Shown in pieces: positions 25,936 to 35,195 of a stretch of 64,000 nt of DNA. The stretch's first letter is position 1, and each line of letters opens with the position of its first letter. Both the position numbers and the translations under genes were made by a program. Location: contig CANMDW010000011.1 of NCBI GenBank assembly GCA_947496705.1, positions 86,964-150,963 on the forward strand, in the 5' to 3' direction. The stretch comes from an uncultured Aquimarina sp. (GTDB lineage: Bacteria > Bacteroidota > Bacteroidia > Flavobacteriales > Flavobacteriaceae). A model generated the notes under the pieces. It was not told the origin of the DNA, did no database searches, and was given only the letters and a program-made list of their open reading frames with translations.

Positions 25936-27108
25936 TTAAGCAATAACTGCTGCTGTCACATTTGTATTTTTCATGATCTGATGAATATCTTCATCAACTA
26001 TTTCTTTCTTTTTATCTGCAAACGTGAGGAATTCATCATATACATCATCCAACTGAAGTTTGGTGAGTTCATAACCCACTTTTTTTGCACGATATGCCAA
26101 TGCAGCTCTTCCGCTTCTTGCAGTAAGTACGATAGCAGATTCTGTAACTCCTACTTCGGCAGGGTCTATAATTTCGTATGTTTCGCGATTTTTGATCACT
26201 CCATCCTGATGTATCCCAGAACTATGAGCAAAGGCATTGGCACCAACAATGGCTTTGTTTGGTTGCACAACAACTCCCATATTCTCTGATACCATACGGC
26301 TTGTTTCGTACAGCAGTTTTGTATTGATGCCTGTATCAAGATTCAGATAAGGGTGTTGTCTCAATACCATAACCACTTCTTCAAGCGAGGTATTCCCTGC
26401 ACGCTCACCAATCCCATTAATCGTACATTCAATTTGTCGTGCTCCGTTAATGGCACCCGAAACAGAATTGGCAGTAGCCAAGCCTAAATCATTATGACAG
26501 TGACAGGAAATAATTACATTGTCTATTCCCTTAACATTTTCTTTCAGGTATTTGATTTTGGCTCCGTATTCCTCGGGGAGGCAATATCCTGTGGTATCGG
26601 GTATATTAAGTACCGTAGCTCCTGCTTTGATCATTGCTTCACAGACTCGTGCTAAGAATTCATTGTCGGTACGCCCAGCATCTTCTGCAAAAAATTCGAC
26701 ATCTTCTACAAAAGATTTTGCATATTTCACCGCGGCTACTCCTCGTTCGATCACTTTTTCCTGAGTAGAATTGAATTTATATTTGATATGTGATTCTGAT
26801 GTTCCGATCCCTGTATGAATTCTTGGTCTTACAGCATATTTAAGGGCCTCTGCAGCAACCTTAATATCTTTTTCTACGGCTCTTGTTAACCCGCAAACTG
26901 TGGCGTTTTTTATAATTTTTGCTACTTCGTTGACCGAATTAAAATCACCTGGGCTGGAGACAGGAAATCCGGCTTCAATAACATCAACTCCCAAAAGATC
27001 AAGTTGTCTGGCCAGTACTAATTTTTGTTCAGTATTTAGTTTACAACCAGGAACCTGTTCCCCATCTCTTAAGGTAGTATCAAATATTTGGACTTTATTA
27101 TTATTCAT
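25936..27108 (-). CDS. leuA: 2-isopropylmalate synthase, short form
   Basis: This 390-residue protein has the HMG-CoA-lyase-like TIM barrel: DTTLRDGEQVPGCKL at the N-terminus, the metal motif HCHNDLG, and NGIGERAGNTSLEEVV, the usual LeuA signatures. It condenses 2-oxoisovalerate with acetyl-CoA in the first committed step of leucine synthesis. E. coli-type LeuA is about 520 residues; this one stops after the subdomain region and lacks the C-terminal leucine-binding regulatory domain, so classical feedback inhibition is not expected. A homocitrate or citramalate synthase role is possible in principle, but the leuCDB context argues for LeuA. It heads the operon and is divergent from the TPR-like gene at 27316. 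Confidence 0.93.
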   Translation of the reverse strand: MNNNKVQIFDTTLRDGEQVPGCKLNTEQKLVLARQLDLLGVDVIEAGFPVSSPGDFNSVNEVAKIIKNATVCGLTRAVEKDIKVAAEALKYAVRPRIHTGIGTSESHIKYKFNSTQEKVIERGVAAVKYAKSFVEDVEFFAEDAGRTDNEFLARVCEAMIKAGATVLNIPDTTGYCLPEEYGAKIKYLKENVKGIDNVIISCHCHNDLGLATANSVSGAINGARQIECTINGIGERAGNTSLEEVVMVLRQHPYLNLDTGINTKLLYETSRMVSENMGVVVQPNKAIVGANAFAHSSGIHQDGVIKNRETYEIIDPAEVGVTESAIVLTARSGRAALAYRAKKVGYELTKLQLDDVYDEFLTFADKKKEIVDEDIHQIMKNTNVTAAVIA

Positions 27109-27315
27109 AGGAAATTCGTGAATTTTGAACTTAGTTCTTTCTTTAAAAAAATATCTTTTTGAAATATTCTTACAAGATGTTTCTTAAATCTCTTACGAAT
27201 TTATATTTTGGGAATGCAAAAGGGAAGTATTAGGTATTATGTTTTACAATGCTAAACTATTTTAATGAAAAGTTAACTTTCTTTTAATCAATTAATTACA
27301 ATATATTTTCTTACA

Positions 27316-28860
27316 ATGACTAATGATCAAAAAGATCCTTTGTTTGTTTTGGTAAAATCGCTTTCTAAATCAGAAAAACGGCAGTTTAAGGTATATGTAG
27401 GCCGATTGGGTGTAAATACAGATTCTAAATTTCTTGCACTTTTTAATCATCTAGATAAAAGTGATACTCTGGATGAGGATCTTATTGTGAAAAAAGGGAT
27501 TGTCACCAAATTACAACTTTCTAACCTCAAAGCGCATCTGTATAAGCAAATATTAATTAGTCTTCGTCTTAGCCCATTGCATCAAAATATACGGTCGCAA
27601 ATACGTGAACAGCTTGATTTTGCATCAATTTTGTATCACAAGGGCTTATATAAACAGAGTTTGAAAATATTAGAAAAAGCAAAGTCACTGGCAAAAGAAA
27701 ATGAAGAAAATAATATTGCTTATGAGATTGTGGAGCTCGAGAAAATTATTGAAACTCAATATATAACCAGAAGTATTAATAGCAGGGCAGATGAACTAAC
27801 CGTCGAGGCCAAAATGCTGAGTATGAAAAATGTACTCACCAGTAGATTATCGAATCTTTCGCTTCAGTTATATGGCTTAATGTTGAAAAGCGGCTATGTA
27901 AGAAATGATAAAGAACATACCATAATAGCTAACTATTTTCATAGTAAACTACCCAAATATGAATGGAATATGTTGGGTTTCAGAGAAAAGCTCTGGTTGT
28001 ATAAGGCTCACCTTTGGTATAGTTTTATAGTTCAGGATTTTTTATCCTGTTATAAATACTCAAAAAAATGGGTAGATCTTTTTTATGAACACCCTAAAAT
28101 GATGATTCAGAACCCGGTATTTTTCTTACGGGGAAATCATTATTTGCTCGAGTCTCTGTATCTTATTAAGGATAAAACACAGCTAAAATCTACCTTATTA
28201 CAGTTTGAAGAAGCTATAGCTAATGATACGTTTCCAAAGGATGATAATATCGAAGTGTTATCTTTTCAATTCATTTATAATAACAAGTTAAATGTTCACT
28301 TTTTGGAAGGCAGTTTTGCTGAAGGAGAATATCTGGTTGAAGAAATACTTAAAGGGATAGGAGAATTTAAAAACCGCATAGACGATCACCATATTATGGT
28401 ATTGTATTATAAAATAGGCTGTCTGTATTTTGGAATGGCAAATCACAGAAAATGTATAGAATATCTGGCTAAGATTATCAACAATAAGACCTTAAAAATG
28501 CGTGAAGATTTGATGTGTTTTTCGAGGGTATTAAGCCTGGTGGCACATTATGAAGCCGGAATGGATTATCATCTGGAAAGCCAACTGAAAGAAACGTATC
28601 GATTTTTGCTCAAAATGGATGATTTGCATGAAGTACAAAAAGAAATGATAAAATTTCTTAAAAATCTGGGAGATATTTATCCACATCAAATAAAAGACGA
28701 GTTTAAAAAACTTCACAATACACTGAAGCAATATGAAGATCATCCTTATGAAAAAAGAGCCTTTTTGTATTTAGACATTCTTTCATGGTTAGAAAGTAAT
28801 ATCGAAGGAAGACCAGTTGCCGATATTATAAAAGAAAAATCTAAAAAACTAATACGATAA
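27316..28860 (+). CDS. Uncharacterised helical-repeat (TPR-like) protein
   Basis: This 514-residue cytoplasmic protein starts with PLFVLVKSLSKSEKRQFKVY, a segment I associate with a family of Bacteroidota proteins annotated only as TPR-containing. It has no signal peptide or membrane segment and is almost entirely alpha-helical with TPR-like pairs (for example LYKQSLKILEKAKSLAKENE, and the region around residues 340-380). Such proteins usually act as scaffolds or as peptide-sensing regulators. It is divergent from leuA, with 207 bp between the starts, but no functional link is shown. The function is unknown. Confidence 0.8.
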   Translation: MTNDQKDPLFVLVKSLSKSEKRQFKVYVGRLGVNTDSKFLALFNHLDKSDTLDEDLIVKKGIVTKLQLSNLKAHLYKQILISLRLSPLHQNIRSQIREQLDFASILYHKGLYKQSLKILEKAKSLAKENEENNIAYEIVELEKIIETQYITRSINSRADELTVEAKMLSMKNVLTSRLSNLSLQLYGLMLKSGYVRNDKEHTIIANYFHSKLPKYEWNMLGFREKLWLYKAHLWYSFIVQDFLSCYKYSKKWVDLFYEHPKMMIQNPVFFLRGNHYLLESLYLIKDKTQLKSTLLQFEEAIANDTFPKDDNIEVLSFQFIYNNKLNVHFLEGSFAEGEYLVEEILKGIGEFKNRIDDHHIMVLYYKIGCLYFGMANHRKCIEYLAKIINNKTLKMREDLMCFSRVLSLVAHYEAGMDYHLESQLKETYRFLLKMDDLHEVQKEMIKFLKNLGDIYPHQIKDEFKKLHNTLKQYEDHPYEKRAFLYLDILSWLESNIEGRPVADIIKEKSKKLIR

Positions 28861-28915
28861 ATGATCATTGTTTTTAAAATAAAAGATTAAAAAACAAAAG
28901 GAAACTACTAGAAAT

Positions 28916-29770
28916 CTAACTGTTTGAAGAAATCTTTTTTAAGTATGATGGTTCAATCCATTTTTTATAAATAAAATATTCTAATAATGGTATACTTATT
29001 AGTATAAGTAATAAAATCAAAAGTGATTTAACCATTGAGTGATATTGAGAGCTTAATAAAGAATCGGACCAATCCGTGAGTTTATTTGTTATAGCCTGTT
29101 CAATGTCTTTATATCCTGTAACCAACATTATATCCATTACAGTACTAAATTCGTCATACGGCAATGATTCGTTAATGTTTATATGTTTTCCAGATACAGT
29201 AATCATTCCATAGATTACCATTTTGTAGATGTCCTCTCCATATTTTTCTATTAAATATGATGAAGCTTTATTTTTAGTGTTATCTATTAATGAATTTCCT
29301 GTACCGTGTTTTTGTACAAAATCTTTAATCGACTCAACAAGAATATTACTACCGTCTTTGGTGGCGATGGCAGATTGTTGAATGCCTTTAATGAATATGT
29401 TTTTACTTTCTTCTGATTCAAAAGAAAAATCGAGTACACCATGAAAAATACCAGATACGATAGACGCTTTTTCTTTATGTAGAATTTTGTACACACCTCT
29501 TGTAAGTCCAATCTGTCCAAATAAATAAAGGAAACCAAGGATAAGCAAAGGAATGTATAGTTTTACAGCCCAATTATAATATTTGGGTTTTCTTATAAAG
29601 ATTTGTTTTTTTGATAGGATTACAATGTATAGAATCGATAAGATAAATCCAATAAACAAGAACAGTATACAATTAAAAAGTAATGTTCCAGAATGAGGTA
29701 AGATTATATCTTTAAAAATACTCCATAGTTTTAGCCAGTCTATATTTTTTATAGATTCCATATTTTGCAA
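28916..29770 (-). CDS. Uncharacterised membrane protein
   Basis: This 284-residue protein has two N-terminal transmembrane segments (around LLFNCILFLFIGFILSILYIV and VKLYIPLLILGFLYLFGQIGL), a soluble region of roughly 170 residues, and a C-terminal membrane segment (SLLILLLILISIPLLEYFI). The soluble part contains KHGTGNSLIDNTKNKASSYL. I recognise no family. A shorter start at Met4 is possible. The gene is isolated between a TPR-like protein and a divergent DMT transporter. No function is proposed. Confidence 0.75.
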   Translation of the reverse strand: MQNMESIKNIDWLKLWSIFKDIILPHSGTLLFNCILFLFIGFILSILYIVILSKKQIFIRKPKYYNWAVKLYIPLLILGFLYLFGQIGLTRGVYKILHKEKASIVSGIFHGVLDFSFESEESKNIFIKGIQQSAIATKDGSNILVESIKDFVQKHGTGNSLIDNTKNKASSYLIEKYGEDIYKMVIYGMITVSGKHININESLPYDEFSTVMDIMLVTGYKDIEQAITNKLTDWSDSLLSSQYHSMVKSLLILLLILISIPLLEYFIYKKWIEPSYLKKISSNS

Positions 29771-29905
29771 TTAGAGTGATGCGTTTTACACTACTTAAGT
29801 TTAAAATTTGACAAAAAATAGTAAAAGTATATCAAATAGTGGATTGTTTTAGGTGTATTTTTATTTGGATTATGCATTTTTGTGATCAATTTAATAAACT
29901 GATTT

Positions 29906-30763
29906 TTGCAAACAAACAGACATTTCCGTAATATTCTTGAATTAAACCTGGCGATGCTCTTTGTGAGTACTTCGGGCGCTTTGGGAAGATATATTGATAT
30001 GCCGGTACCGGTGATTATCTGTTTTAGAGCACTATTTGCCGGAATATTATTGTATATCTTTTGCCGTTGGAAAGGAATCTCATTCAAAACAAGTAGTAAA
30101 GATCGCCCTATGATTATTTTGAGTGGAATTTTGATGGGATTACATTGGGTGACCTATTTTTATTCATTAAAGCTATCCAACGTAGCTATCGGAATGTTAT
30201 CTATATTTACATATCCTGTCATAACAGCCTTGTTAGAACCTGTTTTATTGAAAACACGATTTCAGAAAGTACATTTACTTTTGGCGCTTTTGGTATTAAT
30301 AGGTATTTATTTTCTGGTGCCAGATCTTGATTTTAGTAATTCGTATACAAAAGCTGTGGGATTGGGTATTTTATCGGCTTTATGTTATTCGTTGCGCAAT
30401 ATTATCACAAAAACCAAGGCGAGTACTTATAATGGCTCTGTATTGATGTGGTATCAATTAGTAGTTGTTAGTGCTTTTTTATTACCCTTTTTGTTTATTA
30501 TGAATAGTTCTGGGATTAAAGATCAATGGATATCCACACTAGTACTGGCTTTATTAACTACTGCAATAGGCCATACATTGTTTATAGCAAGTTTTAAACG
30601 GTTTTCTATTACAACAGCAAGTATTATTAGTAGTGTGCAACCAGTGTATGGTATTATTATCGGAATGATTTTTTTAGGTGAAATCCCGGTATTGTCAACA
30701 ATTATTGGTGGGGTTTTGATATTAACTTCAGTGGTGATTGAAAGTGTGAGAACGTATAAGTAG
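29906..30763 (+). CDS. DMT-superfamily (EamA) transporter
   Basis: This 285-residue protein has ten hydrophobic helices in two EamA repeats (repeat 1 from about residue 12, repeat 2 from about 148, beginning AVGLGILSALCYSLRNIITK). The second repeat ends with SSVQPVYGIIIGMIFLGEIPV, characteristic of EamA domains. It should be an inner-membrane metabolite exporter or importer of unknown substrate. The only upstream start is a TTG at 29906; the first ATG (29954) would cut into helix 1 and remove the conserved-looking NILELNLAM segment, so I keep the TTG, with some doubt since that TTG also overlaps a possible -7 box (GATTTTTG). Confidence 0.85.
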   Translation: MQTNRHFRNILELNLAMLFVSTSGALGRYIDMPVPVIICFRALFAGILLYIFCRWKGISFKTSSKDRPMIILSGILMGLHWVTYFYSLKLSNVAIGMLSIFTYPVITALLEPVLLKTRFQKVHLLLALLVLIGIYFLVPDLDFSNSYTKAVGLGILSALCYSLRNIITKTKASTYNGSVLMWYQLVVVSAFLLPFLFIMNSSGIKDQWISTLVLALLTTAIGHTLFIASFKRFSITTASIISSVQPVYGIIIGMIFLGEIPVLSTIIGGVLILTSVVIESVRTYK

Positions 30764-30879
30764 TGCAGAGGTTTGCATGCGATGGATGTGCTTCTCTTTG
30801 AAAAAGCCCTTAGTCTCCATAGAGGACTTAACATTTCCTATATGGTCAACTATATTTTTATGAATGTGTGAAATTAAAA

Positions 30880-31578
30880 CTACATAACACAACCGTCCCA
30901 AACAGCATCAGGTGGAGGAGGAGCAATGATAGTTACTAATTCTTTTTTAACAGGGTGTGTAAAAGTCAATTTCCTGGCGTGTAGATGAATACCTCCGTCT
31001 TTATTGCTGCGATCGGCTCCGTATTTCAGGTCTCCCTTGATTACACATCCAATACTGGAAAGTTGAGATCGTATCTGATGATGGCGACCTGTGTGCAGAT
31101 CTATTTCTAGCAAGTAGTAATTATTCAATTCTTTGATCACTTTGTAATCTAACACTGCTTTTTTACTATCGGGTACTTCATTAATATGAGCATAGGATTT
31201 GTTTTGTTTTGGATTGCGTTTAAGCCAGTGTACCAGGGTGTCATTTTTTTTAGGAGGATGGTTTTTTACAACGGCCCAATAGGTTTTTTGCGCTTCCTTA
31301 TTGGCAAATAGTTTATTGAGCCTGGGTAAGGCTTTACTTGTTCGGGAAAACACTACTATACCACTGGTAGGTCGATCTAGCCGGTGTACAACACCTAGAT
31401 ATACTGCTCCGGGTTTGTTATATTTTTCTGCAATATATTCTTTAACCACTTCGCTAAGGGGCTTATCTCCTGTTTTATCTCCTTGTACAATATCTCCCGG
31501 ACGTTTATTGATAATAATAATATGATTGTCCTCATAAAGGAGCTGAAGGTTGGATTTGCTGGAAAGGATTTTTGCCAC
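30880..31578 (-). CDS. RluA-family pseudouridine synthase
   Basis: This 232-residue protein has LLYEDNHIIIINKRPGDIVQ at the N-terminus, the catalytic HRLDRPTSG motif with Asp68, and the LEIDLHTGRHHQIRSQLS block, all diagnostic of the RluA branch. It lacks an S4 RNA-binding domain, as in RluA and TruC, so the substrate could be 23S rRNA or a tRNA. The only plausible start is GTG at 31578. That start lies in a short repeated motif (CCACGAATGCAC) that is also found upstream of leuB. It lies downstream of panB on the same strand with a 72-bp gap. Confidence 0.92.
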   Translation of the reverse strand: MAKILSSKSNLQLLYEDNHIIIINKRPGDIVQGDKTGDKPLSEVVKEYIAEKYNKPGAVYLGVVHRLDRPTSGIVVFSRTSKALPRLNKLFANKEAQKTYWAVVKNHPPKKNDTLVHWLKRNPKQNKSYAHINEVPDSKKAVLDYKVIKELNNYYLLEIDLHTGRHHQIRSQLSSIGCVIKGDLKYGADRSNKDGGIHLHARKLTFTHPVKKELVTIIAPPPPDAVWDGCVM

Positions 31579-31650
31579 GAATGCACGAATGTTTTTTAAA
31601 GTCTTCCCTTTGGGAACCTCCCTGGCAGTCAGACAGGGATTATGATTGGT

Positions 31651-32469
31651 TTAATATTGCTCACTTTCATTAGGAAAATCAACCGATTTTACATCGGTAA
31701 CATACTGTTTGAAGGCATTGGTCATTTCGGAATACAGATCCAAATAACGTCTCAAGAAACGCGGATTAAACTCATGTGTCATACCCAACATATCATGAGT
31801 GACCAGTACCTGGCCATCTGCCCCATTACCTGCCCCGATACCAATAATAGGTATTGTCAGGCTTTCTGCTACCTCTTTGGCGAGCTTGGCAGGAACTTTT
31901 TCTATTACGATGGCAAAACACCCTGCTTTCTCAAGCATAAGAGCGTCTTCTTTTAGTTTTTCTGCTTCTTCTTCCTCTTTGGCACGTACCGTATAGGTTC
32001 CGAATTTATAAATAGACTGTGGTGTTAAACCCAAATGTCCCATCACCGGAATTCCTGCATTAAGGATTCTTTTGATAGATTCTTTTACTTCTTTGCCTCC
32101 TTCCAGTTTTACGGCATGCCCTCCCGATTCTTTCATGATTCTTATGGCAGAGCGCAACGCTTCCTTTGGATCACTCTGGTAGCTTCCAAAAGGTAAATCT
32201 ACAACAACAAGTGCACGATCAATTGCTCTGATGACCGAAGAGGCGTGATAAATCATTTGATCTAAAGTAATAGGTAATGTGGTTTCATGGCCAGCCATCA
32301 CATTAGACGCAGAATCACCCACAAGAATTACATCTACTCCGGCACCATCTACGATTTTTGCCATAGTATAATCATAAGCAGTCAACATAGAAATTTTTTC
32401 TCCATTGGCTTTCATATCCACCAGGGACTTTACCGTTACGCGTTTATAATCTTTTTTTGCTGTAGACAT
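31651..32469 (-). CDS. panB: 3-methyl-2-oxobutanoate hydroxymethyltransferase
   Basis: This 272-residue protein has the PanB signatures: SMLTAYDYTMAKIVDGAGVD, the metal-binding VGDSASNVMAGHETTLP, KLEGGKE, GHLGLTPQS and GIGAGNGADGQVLV. It transfers a hydroxymethyl group from 5,10-methylene-tetrahydrofolate to 2-oxoisovalerate, the first step of pantothenate synthesis, and so shares its substrate with LeuA encoded about 5 kb away. Length is normal. No panC neighbour is present. A short family 2 repeat lies 20 bp upstream of the start, between gene and probable promoter. Confidence 0.96.
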   Translation of the reverse strand: MSTAKKDYKRVTVKSLVDMKANGEKISMLTAYDYTMAKIVDGAGVDVILVGDSASNVMAGHETTLPITLDQMIYHASSVIRAIDRALVVVDLPFGSYQSDPKEALRSAIRIMKESGGHAVKLEGGKEVKESIKRILNAGIPVMGHLGLTPQSIYKFGTYTVRAKEEEEAEKLKEDALMLEKAGCFAIVIEKVPAKLAKEVAESLTIPIIGIGAGNGADGQVLVTHDMLGMTHEFNPRFLRRYLDLYSEMTNAFKQYVTDVKSVDFPNESEQY

Positions 32470-32489
32470 CTTGTGTTATTTTTATAGGA

Positions 32490-32558
32490 GAACTCATTTA
32501 AACTTTTTCGTTTCAATTCTACCTGTCGGCAGACAGGCAAAAAAGTTTAAATGAGTTC
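32490..32558. repeat. Family 2 inverted-repeat element, short copy upstream of panB
   Basis: GAACTCATTTAAACTTTTT and its near-perfect reverse complement AAAAAGTTTAAATGAGTTC bound a 69-bp element. The interior shares TTCAATTCTACCTGTCGGCA with the longer copy at 37681-37913. It would form a long hairpin in the panB leader. The 576-base gap 32470-33045 contains this element and two more (32673-32812, 32836-32919) and no gene. Confidence 0.7.
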
Positions 32559-32672
32559 GGATTGTAAAAGTAATCAATTACAGATATGGTAACAAGTGTA
32601 ATCTGCTTTTGATTTTCCTTAAATTTATGGAAGTAAAACTGAATCATTTAAACTTTTCGCCTTCAGACAAAA

Positions 32673-32812
32673 AGGATGCACGACAAATTTCTCCTTTTCC
32701 AGCTTTGGGCATGACCACAAGGGTCGGGTCTGCCTGGCGGTCACAGGGCAGATCTGTTAGGCGGGTCTCACGCAAATTTTTAGTACTAAAAAGGAAATTT
32801 GTAGTACACTCA
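32673..32812 (-). repeat. MITE-like element, family 1, copy C (inverted)
   Basis: The ends GGATGCACGACAAATTTCTC and, as reverse complement of the right, TGAGTGTACTACAAATTTCC form the terminal inverted repeat. On the minus strand the interior reads ATTTGCGTGAGACCCGCCT, matching the conserved block of copies A and B, so this copy lies in opposite orientation. At 140 bp it is the shortest of the three. Confidence 0.7.
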
Positions 32813-32835
32813 TTAAAACTGTATTTTTGCAATCA

Positions 32836-32919
32836 CTGGTGCTAAGTCAAAGCTGAAATGACGTATAAGGCAATACGTCTTTTATGGCAGGTTTAGGTTT
32901 TGGCTTGACTTAACACCAG
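32836..32919. repeat. Family 4 inverted-repeat element
   Basis: The ends CTGGTGCTAAGTCAAAGC and GCTTGACTTAACACCAG are inverted repeats, and a nested palindrome GACGTATA/TACGTC lies inside. On the minus strand it reads GTCAAGCCAAAACCTAAACC and ends CATTTCAGCTTTGAC, which is shared with the element at 54551-54653. Confidence 0.65.
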
Positions 32920-33045
32920 CTGTTTTCACTTTCAAACAATAGCCTAAAAAAGAAGGTTTTATGTAATAGTCTTGATTCCGGTAGCGAAGCAGTCTAGTTT
33001 CTTTATCTGGACAATACTATTTTATAATTTCAAAAAAATAAACTT

Positions 33046-33525
33046 ATGTATAAATTATCAGTATTGGTTATTCTGTTCTTCTCTTTTAATATCATTGCGC
33101 AGAAAGACGCTTCCAAAGATGATACGAATCTGTATAAGAAACAGGTAAAAGAAACTATTCTAGAATTTTTTGAAGGTTTTCATTCAGGAGATACTACCAA
33201 AATGAAAAAGACCATGGATCAAAATATGGTAATGCAAACCATAGTTAAGACCAAAGAAGGAACGATAAAAACAAGAAAGGCAAATGTCGAAAAATTCCTG
33301 ACAGCTATAAAGAACAGACCGGCAGAGCAGCAATGGGATGAGCGTTTATTGTTATTTAAAATTGATGCCGATTCGGCAATAGCGAATGCATGGACTCCCT
33401 ATGAGTTTTATCTTAATAGAGATTTCAGTCATTGTGGAGTGAATATTTTTCAATTATTTAATGATGGCAGTTCCTGGAAAATTATTGCTATAGCAGATAC
33501 GCGGTATAGAGAAGGATGTAAGTAG
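33046..33525 (+). CDS. Secreted NTF2/SnoaL-like protein
   Basis: This 159-residue protein has a signal peptide (MYKLSVLVILFFSFNIIAQ) and a mature domain with the NTF2-like layout: an N-terminal helix ETILEFFEGFHSGDTTKMKK, then antiparallel strands around DADSAIANAWTPYEFYLN and SSWKIIAIADTRY. It matches the SnoaL-like or DUF4440-like group. Such domains bind small molecules or catalyse simple reactions; no catalytic residues can be assigned here. The gene is monocistronic with a long repeat-filled upstream region. Confidence 0.83.
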   Translation: MYKLSVLVILFFSFNIIAQKDASKDDTNLYKKQVKETILEFFEGFHSGDTTKMKKTMDQNMVMQTIVKTKEGTIKTRKANVEKFLTAIKNRPAEQQWDERLLLFKIDADSAIANAWTPYEFYLNRDFSHCGVNIFQLFNDGSSWKIIAIADTRYREGCK

Positions 33526-33633
33526 TGGTGAATTTGTGAGGGGTGAGATACTCAAGAATTTAAGCAATAGGCTGTGTCGATTTTATTGGAAACTACCAAA
33601 CTCAAATACTCACATACTCAAAAACTTCTTGCC

Positions 33634-35058
33634 TTAACAATCACTCAAACTTACTTTTACGGCCAGGCCGCCTTCACTGGTTTCTTTATATTTGGTATTC
33701 ATATCCTTGGCGGTTTCCCACATCGTTTCTATAACTTTATCCAGCGGAACCTTAGCGTTTGCAGCATCGGTATCCAAAGCCATTTCGCAAGCATTGATAG
33801 CTTTAATAGCTCCCATGGCATTTCGTTCTATACATGGCACCTGCACCAGGCCTGCTATTGGATCACAGGTTAGTCCTAAATGATGTTCCATGGCAATTTC
33901 ACTGGCCATCAATACCTGTTCGGGAGTACCTCCCATCAATTCAGTCAGTGCTCCGGCAGCCATAGCAGAAGAAACACCGATCTCGGCCTGACAGCCACCC
34001 ATTGCTGCAGAAATAGTAGCCCCTTTTTTAAACAAACTGCCAATTTCTCCGGCAACCAGCATAAATTGCTTTATATCATCAAAATTGGCGTCGTGATTTT
34101 CGATCACCATATAATACATTATTACTGCAGGGATTACACCAGCACTTCCATTGGTGGGAGCAGTTACCACTCTACCCAGGGAAGCATTTACTTCATTCAC
34201 TGCCAGTGCAAAACAAGAAACCCATTTGAGTATCTGACGAAATTTCACTTCGGTATCCCGTATCGCTTCAATCCATTCTGTTGGATTGTTATACAGAGTG
34301 GCACCTATTAATTTTTTGTGGGTGTCATAGGCTCTTCGTCTTACATTTAATCCCCCTGGTAATGTACCCTCGGTATGACAACCTGTGTACATTGATTCTA
34401 ACATTACCTTCCACACTTGAGAGATTCGCTTATCAATTTCATCATCACTTCGCAAAGAGCGTTCGTTTTCCAGAACAATGTCAGATACTTTTTTATTTTT
34501 TGATGTACAGTATTCCAAAAGATCGGTAGCTTTTTGTATGGGCATAGGAAACTCCTGAAACTTCTCCATTTTTTTCTCTTCTCTTTTTCGATCTTCTTTT
34601 ACCACAAATCCACCACCAATAGAATAGAAAGAAGAAGAGATTTTTTTCCCATTTTTCAGTGTGGCATGAAAAGTCATTCCATTTGGATGAAATTCTTTAA
34701 ATTCTTTATTAAAAATGATTTGGGTTGCAGGGTTAAAAGAAATATAACAGTCATTATTAAAAAAGAGCTTCTTTTTATTGTTAATATCATCAATAATAGA
34801 AGCTATTGCCGAGACATCTATGGTTTGGGGATCGTAGCCGCATAAGCCTAAAATCACCGCAATGTCTGTGGCATGTCCTTTTCCTGTCAAGGATAAAGAC
34901 CCGAAAAGATCAATAGTAATAGCATTGACAGATTGAAACACATTATCGTCTTTTAATTCGGCAATCCATCTGCGTCCGGCTCGCCAGGGGCCTAAAGTAT
35001 GTGAGCTTGATGGGCCAACACCTATTTTCAGCATATCAAAAATACTGATACATTCCAT
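33634..35058 (-). CDS. sdaA: L-serine ammonia-lyase (iron-sulfur L-serine dehydratase)
   Basis: This 474-residue protein is a single-chain L-serine dehydratase of the [4Fe-4S] type. The N-terminal domain starts ISIFDMLKIGVGPSSSHTLGP and the catalytic domain holds the cluster cysteines in YTGCHTEGTLPGG and in CDPIAGLVQVPCIERNAMG. It deaminates L-serine to pyruvate and ammonia in the cytoplasm. Length and order of domains match E. coli SdaA rather than the split SdaAA/SdaAB form. It is divergent from dnaK with about 230 bp between starts. Confidence 0.95.
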   Translation of the reverse strand: MECISIFDMLKIGVGPSSSHTLGPWRAGRRWIAELKDDNVFQSVNAITIDLFGSLSLTGKGHATDIAVILGLCGYDPQTIDVSAIASIIDDINNKKKLFFNNDCYISFNPATQIIFNKEFKEFHPNGMTFHATLKNGKKISSSFYSIGGGFVVKEDRKREEKKMEKFQEFPMPIQKATDLLEYCTSKNKKVSDIVLENERSLRSDDEIDKRISQVWKVMLESMYTGCHTEGTLPGGLNVRRRAYDTHKKLIGATLYNNPTEWIEAIRDTEVKFRQILKWVSCFALAVNEVNASLGRVVTAPTNGSAGVIPAVIMYYMVIENHDANFDDIKQFMLVAGEIGSLFKKGATISAAMGGCQAEIGVSSAMAAGALTELMGGTPEQVLMASEIAMEHHLGLTCDPIAGLVQVPCIERNAMGAIKAINACEMALDTDAANAKVPLDKVIETMWETAKDMNTKYKETSEGGLAVKVSLSDC

Positions 35059-35195
35059 AATTCGTAATTATTGAAACAATTTAAGCAGTAAATATAGTTT
35101 TTTGACAATTAATAAATTTCTTTTTTGAAGAATTGTTGGCGTTGTTTCGTTTTAATTTTTAATGTCAACTTTTATACAAGCTGAAGGGAATATGG

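Noticed and set aside
27109..27315. Leucine attenuator (leader peptide with Leu codons) or T-box upstream of leuA
   Set aside because: No short frame rich in Leu codons and no T-box sequence were found on the minus strand.
32609..32845. Open frames on both strands
   Set aside because: They coincide with family 1 copy C and its flank; repeat sequence, not genes.
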